Positions 53,957 to 62,134 of a stretch of 64,000 bases of DNA are shown piece after piece. This stretch comes from Burkholderia ambifaria (GTDB lineage Bacteria > Pseudomonadota > Gammaproteobacteria > Burkholderiales > Burkholderiaceae). The DNA is taken from the NCBI RefSeq assembly GCF_001443045.1, contig NZ_LKPJ01000019.1, positions 63,458 through 127,457 of the forward strand, given 5' to 3'. How positions within the stretch are numbered: the stretch's first letter is position 1; each line of letters opens with the position of its first letter. The notes under the pieces were generated by a model. It made no database searches, was not told where the DNA came from, and worked only from the letters and a program-made list of their open reading frames with translations. The translations under genes and the position numbers were made by a program.

Positions 53957-55621
53957 CTACGCGGGCAGCGACATGCCCGCGAACCAGCTTTCGCAATGAC
54001 GCAGCAGCGCGTTCGCGTCGGTAGCGGTGCGACCGCGCGCCGCGATGTAACCGTCGGGCCGCAGCAGGTAGAACGACGGCCTCGAACGGCCGTACGCCTG
54101 CACAAGCCCATCCGCCCCATCGCTTTGCGCATCGGCGACGCGCCACGTCCGCACGGCGCCCGGCACGATCCGCTCCAACCCTTGTGCGAGCACCTGCGCA
54201 TCCGCGGACATCGGCGGCACGTCGTTCGTCTCGCCGGTGTCGGCACTTGCCGGCTCCTCGAGCAGCAGCAGCGTAAAGCTCGCCGGATCGTGCAGATCGT
54301 ATAGCCGCGCGGTTCCGGGTGCCCTGCCGAGCGGCCCGTCGACCACATGCACGAGCGCATCGGGCGCACGCTCGCCCGCGCGCGGCCCGCCGTCGAGCAC
54401 GCGTTCGAGCGTGAGCGGGCTTTTCCGGTATTGCACGCCGAGCTCGCTGACGGTGCGCCGCACCGCGTCGCGCACCGGCCCGAACGACACCAGCAGCGGC
54501 ACGACATGATCGCGCAGCAGCTTCATCGCACCATGATCGGCTTCGACGATCTGCGTGACGAGGCCGGTCTGCCGCAATACGTCGCGCTCGATCGGATGGC
54601 GCTCCGCATGATACGTGTCGAGCAGCCGCTCCGGCGTGCCGCCGCCGAGCACGCGCGCGAGCTTCCAGCCGAGATTGAACGCTTCCTGGATACCCGTGTT
54701 CATGCCTTGCGCACCCGCCGGGCTGTGAACGTGTGCGGCGTCGCCCGCGAAGAACACGCGCCCATGCCGCAGCCGGTCGACCATCCGGCTGTGCAGGCGG
54801 AAATACGACGACCACGCGAGGTCGCTCGGCGCGATCGACGCACCGACGCGGGCGCGCACGATCGCCTCGCATTCCGCGAGCGACGGGGGTGGCGGCGGCG
54901 ACGCATCGGGCGATACGTCGCCGCCGGGCGGCCGATCGGCGACGAGCCGGTAGCGGCCGCCGCCCATCGGGAAGAGCCCGGCGATGCCTTCGGGCGTCGT
55001 GAACAGATGGATCTCCTCGTCCGGCCAGTCGGGAATCGCCGCGAAATCGGCGAGCAGGAAAGTCTGCTCGAACGCATGCCCGGTGAAGCCGAGGCCGAGC
55101 AGATGGCGCACCGTGCTGTGCGCGCCGTCGGCGGCGATCAGGTACGACGGCGCGAACACCTGTTCACGCCCATCGGCGCCGCGGATCGTCACGTCGAGCG
55201 ACGTCCCGCCCGCATCGCACGCCGTCAGCGTGACGCCGCGCTCGACCGTCACGCCGAGCCCGGCCAGGTGCCCGGCGAGCAGCCGCTCGGTGATGCTCTG
55301 GTCGAGAAACAGCAAATACGGATAGCGCGTTTGCAACGGATCGAAATCGAGCCGCGCGATCACGCGGCCGTCCGCATGCAACGCGGCCGCATGCGCGCGA
55401 TGGCCCAGCGCGAGAAACGGTTCGACCGCGCGATGCTGCTCAAGCAGTTCGAGCGTGCGCGCCTGGATGCCGATCGCGCGCGAATACGGCGCGGGCGTGG
55501 CTAGCCGGTCGATGATGCGCACCGGCACGCGGGCCCGCGCGAGACTCATCGCCGCGGCAAGGCCGGTCGGGCCTGCGCCGACGATCAGCACGGGCGGGAT
55601 GTCGAGCAGTGTGTCAGCCAT
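53957..55621 (-). CDS. FAD-dependent monooxygenase, aromatic-ring hydroxylase type
   Basis: A 554-residue flavoprotein hydroxylase of the PheA/TfdB (phenol hydroxylase-like) group. The dinucleotide site is PPVLIVGAGPTGLAAAMSLARARVPVRIID near the N-terminus. The second FAD motif is GRVFFAGDAAHVHSPAGAQGMNTGIQEAFNLGWKLA. The C-terminal 150 residues have a thioredoxin-like domain, as in two-part phenol hydroxylases. No aromatic catabolic genes are next to it, so the substrate is open. Start MADTLLDIPP chosen by the Rossmann position; earlier frame lacks homology. Convergent with fdsD, only 8 bp between stop codons. Confidence 0.88.
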   Translation of the reverse strand: MADTLLDIPPVLIVGAGPTGLAAAMSLARARVPVRIIDRLATPAPYSRAIGIQARTLELLEQHRAVEPFLALGHRAHAAALHADGRVIARLDFDPLQTRYPYLLFLDQSITERLLAGHLAGLGVTVERGVTLTACDAGGTSLDVTIRGADGREQVFAPSYLIAADGAHSTVRHLLGLGFTGHAFEQTFLLADFAAIPDWPDEEIHLFTTPEGIAGLFPMGGGRYRLVADRPPGGDVSPDASPPPPPSLAECEAIVRARVGASIAPSDLAWSSYFRLHSRMVDRLRHGRVFFAGDAAHVHSPAGAQGMNTGIQEAFNLGWKLARVLGGGTPERLLDTYHAERHPIERDVLRQTGLVTQIVEADHGAMKLLRDHVVPLLVSFGPVRDAVRRTVSELGVQYRKSPLTLERVLDGGPRAGERAPDALVHVVDGPLGRAPGTARLYDLHDPASFTLLLLEEPASADTGETNDVPPMSADAQVLAQGLERIVPGAVRTWRVADAQSDGADGLVQAYGRSRPSFYLLRPDGYIAARGRTATDANALLRHCESWFAGMSLPA

Positions 55622-55751
55622 GAGAGCCTCGATGACACGCGATCCTGCAAGTCTACGCCGCTCTGCGTGACGGGGCCATATGCCGACCGGCCGATCCGGG
55701 ACACCCGCGCGCAGTGTGGGAAAATACGCGCTTTCCGTCAGTTTTCGCGTC

Positions 55752-57590
55752 ATGGATTCCGCATTCGACCGCGCGTATGCCGCGCACCGCGCGGGCCGCC
55801 TCGCCGAAGCCGAGCACGGCTATCGCGCCGCGCTCGCCACCAATCCCGCCGACGCCGACGCGCTGCATCTGTTCGGCGTGCTGCGGCACCAGCAGGGCCA
55901 GCATGCCGAGGCAGCCGATCTCGTCGGGCGTGCGGTCGAGCTGCGCCCGGGCGACGCCGCGCTGCAACTCAATCTCGGCAACGCGCTGAAGGCGCTCGGC
56001 CGGCTCGACGAAGCGGTCGACCGCTTTCGCAACGCGCTGACGCTCGCGCCCGAATTTCCGCTCGCGCACTACAACCTCGGCAATGCGTATGCGGCGCTGC
56101 AGCGCCACGAGGATGCCATCGACGCGTTCGGCCGCGCGCTGCGGCTCACGCCCGACGATGCGTCGATCCACAACAACCTCGGCAACGCGCTGAATGCGCT
56201 CGGCCGTCACGACGACGCGCTCGCCGCATTCCATCGCGCACTCGAGCTGCGACCCGGGCATGCCGGCGCGCACAACAATCTCGCGATGGCGCTGAACGCG
56301 ATGGGCCGGGCCGACGACGCGATCGCGCACTTCCAGGCGGCAATCGCCGCGCAGCCGCGCTTCGTCGCCGCGCATTTCAATCTCGGCAACACGTTCGACG
56401 CGCTCGCCCGTCACGGTGAAGCCGCGGCGGCATTCGAAGCCGCGCTCGCGCTGCATCCGCCCTTCCCGCTCGCCCTCTTCGGGCTCGCGAACGCGCTGTG
56501 CGCGCAGGGCCGCCAGCGTGAAGCGCTGCCCTACTACGAACGTGCGGTCGGTCTCGATCCGTCGTTCAGTCTCGCGTGGCTGAACCTCGGCAATGCGCAT
56601 CACGCACTCGGCGCGCACGAAATGGCGCTGCGCGCGTTCGACCAGGCGCTGCGCGTCGCCCCCGACCTGAAACTCGCGCAACTGCACCGCGCCGTCACGC
56701 TGCTGACGCTGGGCGACTTCACGCGCGGCCTGCCCGCATACGAGGCACGCCACGACACGCCGGGCGCGACGCCGCTCGGCACGCTGCCACGCTGGCAAGG
56801 CGAGCCGATTGCATCGCGCACACTGCTGATCCGCGCGGAACAGGGTTTCGGCGACACGCTGCAATTCGTCCGCTTCGTGCCGCTGGCCCGCGCACGCTGC
56901 GCGCGTGTCGTGCTCGAAGTCCAGCCGGAACTCGTCGCGCTGCTTGCACCTGCCGCGACGCACTGGCGCGTGACGCTCGTCGCTCAGGGTGCCGCTAAAC
57001 CGCCGGTGGCCGACGTCGCGTGCACGCTGATGAGCCTGCCGTTCCTGCTCGGTCTGCAGCCGGCCGACATCGTCTCGGGCAAGCGTTACCTCGATGCGCC
57101 GGACACCGCGCATCGACGCTTTCGCGGCTCGCTCGGCGGCCAGTCGAAGCGCAAGTTCGGCCTCGCGTGGTCAGGGCGCCGGCAGGCGCAAGAAAACCGC
57201 TCGATGCCGTTCGACGCGCTCGCCCCGCTGCTTGCGCTACCGGACATCGACTGGGTCGTGCTGCAGCCCGCGCTCGACGACGACGAACGGGCGCGCGTCG
57301 ATGCGCATCCGCGCGTGCATCGCCTCGACGGGCGGCTGAACGACTTCGCCGCCACGGCCGCGCTGATCGAACGGCTCGACGGCGTCGTCACGATCGATAC
57401 GGCGGTCGCACACCTCGCAGGCGCACTCGGCAAGCCGCAGTGGATCATGCTGCCGTTCGCTCCCGACTGGCGCTGGTTCACCGGTGACGACTGTCCGTGG
57501 TATCCGCACGCGAGGCTGGCCCGCCAGTCCGCACCGGGACAATGGCTCGACGTGGCGGCGACGGTTGCCAACGCGCTGCGCGACGCCTGA
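55752..57590 (+). CDS. TPR-repeat protein with C-terminal glycosyltransferase-like domain
   Basis: A 612-residue protein. Residues about 1-310 are nine or so 34-residue TPR repeats: for example LQLNLGNALKALGRLDEAVDRFRNALTLAP, AHYNLGNAYAALQRHEDAIDAFGRALRLTP, AHNNLAMALNAMGRADDAIAHFQAAIAAQP. Residues about 360-610 are a GT-B-like domain resembling family 9/41, with LLIRAEQGFGDTLQFVRFVPLA and GVVTIDTAVAHLAGALGKPQWIMLP. Such fusions resemble bacterial OGT-like proteins, but the donor and acceptor are unknown. No signal peptide. Start ATG at 55752 by TPR position; it is divergent from the monooxygenase. Confidence 0.85.
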   Translation: MDSAFDRAYAAHRAGRLAEAEHGYRAALATNPADADALHLFGVLRHQQGQHAEAADLVGRAVELRPGDAALQLNLGNALKALGRLDEAVDRFRNALTLAPEFPLAHYNLGNAYAALQRHEDAIDAFGRALRLTPDDASIHNNLGNALNALGRHDDALAAFHRALELRPGHAGAHNNLAMALNAMGRADDAIAHFQAAIAAQPRFVAAHFNLGNTFDALARHGEAAAAFEAALALHPPFPLALFGLANALCAQGRQREALPYYERAVGLDPSFSLAWLNLGNAHHALGAHEMALRAFDQALRVAPDLKLAQLHRAVTLLTLGDFTRGLPAYEARHDTPGATPLGTLPRWQGEPIASRTLLIRAEQGFGDTLQFVRFVPLARARCARVVLEVQPELVALLAPAATHWRVTLVAQGAAKPPVADVACTLMSLPFLLGLQPADIVSGKRYLDAPDTAHRRFRGSLGGQSKRKFGLAWSGRRQAQENRSMPFDALAPLLALPDIDWVVLQPALDDDERARVDAHPRVHRLDGRLNDFAATAALIERLDGVVTIDTAVAHLAGALGKPQWIMLPFAPDWRWFTGDDCPWYPHARLARQSAPGQWLDVAATVANALRDA

Positions 57591-57621
57591 ATGCCGGAAC
57601 GCCGGAACGCCGATAAGTATA

Positions 57622-57645
57622 GGGAGCGCTGCGCGCTCCCTTTTT
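57622..57645 (+). terminator. terminator after the TPR-glycosyltransferase gene
   Basis: The arms GGGAGCGC and GCGCTCCC with loop TGC are followed by TTTTT. Confidence 0.85.
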
Positions 57646-57673
57646 CATCCAGCGTGACGCGGTGCAGGCGGCG

Positions 57674-58784
57674 TCAGGCCGCCTTGTACTGGTTGCGCGA
57701 CTCGGGCGTGCGATACAGCACGAGCGTCGCGAGCAATCCGCAAATCGCGGCGACACTCAGCCACAGCCCCGGTGCCGCCTTGTTGCCGGTCTGGTGGATC
57801 AGCAACGTCGAGATCGCGGGCGTGAAGCCGCCGATCGTCGTCGCGAGGCTGTATGCGAGCGAGAAACCGGCGGTGCGCACGTCGGCCGACATCACTTCGG
57901 TCAGCGCGACGACCATCGCGCCGTTGTAGGAGCCGTACAGGAACGACAGCCACAGCTCGACCGCCAGCAGCCGCAGGAACGACGGTTCCGCCACGAGCCA
58001 CAGCACGGCCGGGTACGCCGACAGCAGCGTGAGCACCGTGAACGCGATCAGCACCGGGCGGCGGCCGATGCGATCCGACAGCGCGCCGGACAGCGGCAGC
58101 CAGACGAGATTGGACAGGCCGACACAGACGGTCACGACGAGCGCGTCGAGCGACGACAGGTGCAGCACTTCCTTGCCGAACGTCGGCGTGTAGGCGGTGA
58201 TCATGTAGAACGACACCGTCGTCATGATCACCATCCCCATGCCGGCGATCACGACGCTCCAGTTCTCGAGCATCGAACGCATGATCTTGCTCATCGTCGG
58301 ACGGTGATGCTTCGCGAGGAACTCGTCGGTTTCCTTCAGCGAACGACGGATCAGGAACAGGAACGGTACGATCAGGCAGCCGATCAGGAACGGAATGCGC
58401 CAGCCCCACGCGGTCATGTCCTCGACCGGCAGCGCACGGTTCAGCAGCACGCCGACGAACGCGGCGAACACGACGGCCACCTGCTGGCTGCCCGATTGCC
58501 ACGACGTATAGAACCCCTTGCGACCTTTCGTTGCGATCTCCGACAGGTAGACGGACACGCCGCCCAGCTCGACGCCCGCGGAGAAACCCTGCAGCAACCG
58601 GCCGAGCAGCACGAGCACCGACGCGAGCACGCCGAGCGTCGCGTAGCCTGGTATCGCGGCCACCGTGAGCGTGCCGAGCGCCATCAGCCCCAGCGTCAGG
58701 ATCAGCCCCTTGCGGCGGCCGTGATGGTCGATGTACGCGCCGAGCACGATCGCGCCGACCGGGCGCATCAGGAAGCCCGCGCAA
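57674..58784 (-). pseudogene. MHS-family MFS transporter, N-terminally truncated
   Basis: The conserved part begins AGFLMRPVGAIVLGAYIDHHGRRKG and runs through about ten membrane helices to a normal C-terminus, matching the proline/citrate/tricarballylate MHS group (GRLLQGFSAGVELGGVSVYLSEIA, TAGFSLAYSLATTIGGF). In family members about 70 residues, including helix 1 and much of helix 2, precede AGFLMRP. Here homology stops at about 58784, and upstream the minus frame is unrelated, Ser/Arg-rich and non-hydrophobic. No other minus frame restores the missing part. The protein is very likely non-functional; a shortened product from the internal Met at 58768 cannot be excluded. Confidence 0.82.
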
Positions 58785-59057
58785 GTCCGTGCGCCCAGCG
58801 CCAGGCGGCTTGCGGCCGACCCGTCGGTCGAGCGCCATGCGTCGCGGACGCCCTCAAGCAATCGGCTCGGCCGCCCGTCGCTTCCGGACGCACCGCGCGA
58901 CCCGCTCGACGATCCGCTCACGCTGATCGCGATGGCCAACACGCTGCAAGCCAATCTCCCCGCACGGTCGGCAAACGTGCCCGCCGCCGGCTTTGACTGG
59001 ACCGCGCAACTGTCCCAGCGCCGCCTGACCGACGCACCGGACACGCTTGCCCGCTGA
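58785..59057 (+). pseudogene. 3' remnant of an unidentified plus-strand gene
   Basis: From 58785 to a TGA at 59055-59057 the plus strand frame has the third-position G/C bias of real genes. The residue run DPLDDPLTLIAMANTLQA and the end LTDAPDTLAR look like a C-terminal tail, but I recognise no family. There is no start codon with a ribosome site in the segment: the frame runs back into the antisense of the transporter. So it is the last 90 residues of a gene whose front was lost at the junction at 58784. Confidence 0.6.
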
Positions 59058-59097
59058 TGCCTGTCCGCTGACGATTACCCGCTGACGAGCGCCCAAC

Positions 59098-59131
59098 AAA
59101 AAACCCGGCGAAGCATGCTTCGCCGAGTTTC
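59098..59131 (-). terminator. terminator between the gene remnant and the DUF2968 gene
   Basis: A 20-bp perfect palindrome (59106-59125, CGGCGAAGCATGCTTCGCCG). On the minus strand the stem is followed by GGGTTTTTTG, ending the DUF2968 gene; the plus strand side has only a short T run. Confidence 0.85.
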
Positions 59132-59164
59132 GTTCATCCGTCGATCCATCGGATCGACACGTCG

Positions 59165-59863
59165 TCACTTGTGCGTGGGCAATCCCGTTTCGGCCTGCCG
59201 CTCGAGTTGCCGAACCTGCTCCTGCAGATCGCGCAACTGCACCTGCGCGGCCCGCTTCTCGACCTGCAGCGCCTGCGTCTGCTCCTGCGCCGACTTCTGC
59301 CGCTGCGCGACCTCCGCCTGCTGGCTGCGCGCGACGCTCAGGTCGGCCTGCAGCTGCTGTGCGCGATTCGCCTGCAGCGCAATCACGCGTTCGAGGAACG
59401 TCTTCTGCGCCTGCAGTTCGGTGTGACGGATCTCGACGTCCGCGAGCTGCACCGTCTGCAGGACGAAGTTCTCGTACACCATCTCCGCGCGGCTCTTCTC
59501 CTGCGACTTGATCACGCGCCACAGATGCTTGTCCTGGAACAGCGCGACGTAATACGTCATCTCGCGCGGATCGAACATCAGGCTCGCGCCGTAGCTGCCG
59601 TTGTAGGTGGTGCGCATCTCGACGATTCGCCCGTCGTGCGGCATCTGCGTGAGTTCGGCCACATTGCCTTGCACGGAAGCATCCGTCGCGGATGCAGCGG
59701 ACGCCGCCTGCGCGGCATCGCCGCGCAGGCTCGTCACCGCGGGGCGCGTACCCGCAATGGGTGTGGTCGCGTCGGCGGACCATGCTGCGCCCGTGTGTGC
59801 GCAGGCGGCCATCGCAACGATCCACGTTGCAAAACGTGCGGGAGGCAAAGATCGGAAGACCAA
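59165..59863 (-). CDS. DUF2968 secreted coiled-coil protein
   Basis: A 232-residue protein of DUF2968. The start is judged to be TTG at 59863 with CGGAG seven bases upstream; this gives a clear signal peptide (VFRSLPPAR core then FATWIVAMAACA, ending AAWSA-DA). The TTG at 59929 would add 22 residues without ribosome site. The N-terminal half is a globular region (RIVEMRTTYNGSYGASLMFDPREMTYYVALFQDKHLWRVIKSQ); residues about 130-230 are a long Gln-rich coiled coil. Periplasmic by prediction. Function unknown. Confidence 0.78.
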   Translation of the reverse strand: MVFRSLPPARFATWIVAMAACAHTGAAWSADATTPIAGTRPAVTSLRGDAAQAASAASATDASVQGNVAELTQMPHDGRIVEMRTTYNGSYGASLMFDPREMTYYVALFQDKHLWRVIKSQEKSRAEMVYENFVLQTVQLADVEIRHTELQAQKTFLERVIALQANRAQQLQADLSVARSQQAEVAQRQKSAQEQTQALQVEKRAAQVQLRDLQEQVRQLERQAETGLPTHK

Positions 59864-59977
59864 CGTCAGACTCCGGCGAACGAATCGGGAGTCGCGATTA
59901 TGGTCCCAAACGAAACGGCCGCATCTCAAATTTAACGGGATGCGGCCGGCCTTCCTGCGAGGCGATGCAAGCGTCGG

Positions 59978-61156
59978 CTACAGGCGTGTTTCGCGTGCCG
60001 CGCGCAGGAATGCATCGAGCAGCGGTGTGCAGTCGAGCAGTTCCGAGCCGCCCGCGCGATGAAACTCCGGGTGCCACTGCACGCCGACGACGAACGGCGC
60101 ACGCCGGTAGCGGATGCCCTCGATGATCCCGTCGCCGGCCGACACGGCCTCGATGTTCAGATCGCGGCCGAGATCGCGGATCGCCTGATGGTGGATCGAG
60201 TTGACGATCGCTTCGCTGCGCCCGGGGAACATGCTCGCGAGCGTCGACGAGTCGGGGAAGCGGATCGCGTGGCGATGCTGGTCGTAATGCTCGCTCACGT
60301 GCGCATTCGCCGTCGGCACGTCGGTCGCGATGTCCTGGTACAGCGACCCGCCGAACGCGACGTTGATCAGCTGGGCGCCGCGGCACACGCCGAGCACCGG
60401 CTTGCCGGACTCGACGAATTCGTGGAACAGCTCGAGCTCGTACATGTCGCGCACGCGGTCGCCCGGCCATTCGGGGCGCGCATCCGACGCCGCGTAGGTT
60501 TGCGGCGACACGTCGGCGCCGCCTTGCAGCAGCAGGCCGTCGAGATGCTTCGCGTAGTCGCGCAGGCGGATGTTGCTCGGGTGCAGCATGCCCTGATGAC
60601 CGACGGTCGGAATCATGAACACGAGCACGTCGCGCGACATCACCCAGTGCGCGATCGATTCCTCGAGATACTGCAGCGTCTTGCCACGCAGCCCCTTCGC
60701 GCCCGGCTCCGGATGGAAGATGCGCGCCGATACGCCGATGCGCAACGTGCGCTGGGTGATCCGCTGGCCGGCGCGGTCGAACAGCCGACGCGCACGCGCG
60801 GCGACGATCCGGCCGAACACCGACCACGGCGTGTCGCTTTGTTTCAGGTAAGCCGGCGGCGCATTCTGCGCGCTCGCGGGCGGCGGGCGCGGCGTATCGA
60901 AATCGGGTTGCGCGCCGAAGCCCGGCGGCGGTGCGCCGGGTTTCGGCGACGCTGCAACACCGTCGACGGCAGCCCCCGGAGCGCCCGGCTCGGACGCGGC
61001 CGTGACCGGTGACGCGCCGTCCGCCGCAACATTCTGTGCAGCGGCAGCCCGCGTGGCGGGCGCCTCCGGCATATGTGCCGGACCGGAACGGGGGGAATCG
61101 GAAGAAGCGGAAGAAGTGCCGGGCAGACCGGCCGGGGAAGGCGTGATTTCGCTCAT
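59978..61156 (-). CDS. puuD: gamma-glutamyl-gamma-aminobutyrate hydrolase-like amidotransferase
   Basis: Class I glutamine amidotransferase fold, similar to PuuD, which splits gamma-glutamyl-GABA in putrescine breakdown. The nucleophile elbow is KPVLGVCRGAQLINVAFGG with the active Cys, and the His-Glu pair lies in VVGVQWHPEFH. The conserved core covers about residues 130-392. Residues 1-115 are a Pro/Ala/Gly-rich, low-complexity extension absent from E. coli PuuD. The start at MSEITPS is chosen by frame and codon use. No other put/puu genes lie beside it; symbol is by similarity only. Confidence 0.72.
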   Translation of the reverse strand: MSEITPSPAGLPGTSSASSDSPRSGPAHMPEAPATRAAAAQNVAADGASPVTAASEPGAPGAAVDGVAASPKPGAPPPGFGAQPDFDTPRPPPASAQNAPPAYLKQSDTPWSVFGRIVAARARRLFDRAGQRITQRTLRIGVSARIFHPEPGAKGLRGKTLQYLEESIAHWVMSRDVLVFMIPTVGHQGMLHPSNIRLRDYAKHLDGLLLQGGADVSPQTYAASDARPEWPGDRVRDMYELELFHEFVESGKPVLGVCRGAQLINVAFGGSLYQDIATDVPTANAHVSEHYDQHRHAIRFPDSSTLASMFPGRSEAIVNSIHHQAIRDLGRDLNIEAVSAGDGIIEGIRYRRAPFVVGVQWHPEFHRAGGSELLDCTPLLDAFLRAARETRL

Positions 61157-61353
61157 GACGATGGTCTGGTACGTCGCTCGCGCGTATTGGATTGACGAGG
61201 ATTCATTATGCTTCAGTGCACGATCGCGCGGTAAACCAGCAACATCCTGTCGATATTGTTGCAAGTCGTCGCATGCGGTGCCGGACCCGCCATCGTAACC
61301 CCACCGCACTCCGTTTGGCGGCATCGCATCTCGCCCCGGCCAACTGGACATCT

Positions 61354-61377
61354 GTGATATATTACAATAATATTCAC
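61354..61377 (+). promoter_or_regulatory. candidate operator/promoter element upstream of the GntR gene
   Basis: A near-palindrome GTGA, T, ATATTA-CAA-TAATAT, TCAC with a 6-3-6 perfect core (61359-61373). It is far more A/T-rich than its surroundings and lies about 70 bp upstream of the GntR start, in the 290-bp gap to the divergent puuD-like gene. It fits an autoregulatory site, but no binding data are available. Confidence 0.5.
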
Positions 61378-61446
61378 GGATTGTCCACGCTCCCCGATCG
61401 CCCGCACCATGATCGCGCCCCGCCCGGCCAACGCGCCGCCGCCCGC

Positions 61447-62127
61447 ATGAACGCCCTGACCGACGCCCCCCGCGACCGGCCTGCCGCAGCGGCGCTCAGC
61501 CTCGCCGACCGCGCATACGCGCTGATCCAGCGCGACATCATCACGATGCGCCTGAAACCCGGCGCCGCGCTCAACGAAGCCGACCTCGTCGCTCGCACCG
61601 GCATCGGCCGCACCCCCGTCCACCAGGCCGTGCATCGGCTGGTGCTCGAAGGGCTGTTGTCCGTGATGCCGCGCAAGGGGCTGCTGGTGCAGCCGCTGTC
61701 GCTCGACGACATCGTCGCGGTGATCGACGTGCGGCGCATCAACGAAGCGCACTGCGTCGAACTCGCCGCCCGTCACGCGACGCCCGACGATCTCGCCCGC
61801 ATCGCCGCGCTGCTCGATGACGGGCAGGCATGCGTCGATACGCACGACGTCGAGGGCATGATGGAACTCGACCGCGCGTTTCATCAGGCGATCGCCGCGG
61901 CGGCACGCAATACGGTGCTCGCGGAGATCCTGCGCGCGCTGCACGAGCGCTCGCTGCGCTTCTGGTTCGTCACGCTGTCCGAGCCGCACCACCTGTCCGA
62001 CGTCCAGCGCGAACACCGCGAACTGTTCGAGCAGCTGTCCGCGCGCGACGCCGCCGGCGCGCGCGCGGCCGTCGAACGCCATATCGATTCGTTTCGCGCC
62101 ACCCTTGTCCAACATCTTCGCCCCTGA
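61447..62127 (+). CDS. GntR family regulator (FadR/FCD subfamily)
   Basis: A 226-residue repressor or activator. The N-terminal winged helix is RAYALIQRDIITMRLKPGAALNEADLVARTGIGRTPVHQAVHRLVLEGLLSVMPRKGLLVQPLSLDD (about 25-90). The C-terminal all-helical FCD domain carries the metal-binding pattern with EAHCVELAARHA and MMELDRAFHQAIAAAA (Asp and His ligands). Effectors are usually carboxylic acids. It ends 7 bp before the amidase start, so the two are co-transcribed and the regulator probably controls the amidase. Confidence 0.9.
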   Translation: MNALTDAPRDRPAAAALSLADRAYALIQRDIITMRLKPGAALNEADLVARTGIGRTPVHQAVHRLVLEGLLSVMPRKGLLVQPLSLDDIVAVIDVRRINEAHCVELAARHATPDDLARIAALLDDGQACVDTHDVEGMMELDRAFHQAIAAAARNTVLAEILRALHERSLRFWFVTLSEPHHLSDVQREHRELFEQLSARDAAGARAAVERHIDSFRATLVQHLRP

Positions 62128-62134
62128 GCCGCCC

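Noticed and set aside
58785..59044. Minus-strand N-terminal extension of the MHS transporter
   Set aside because: The 85 or so residues are Ser/Arg-rich, have no hydrophobic helix as the family requires and are antisense to a well-biased plus-strand frame.
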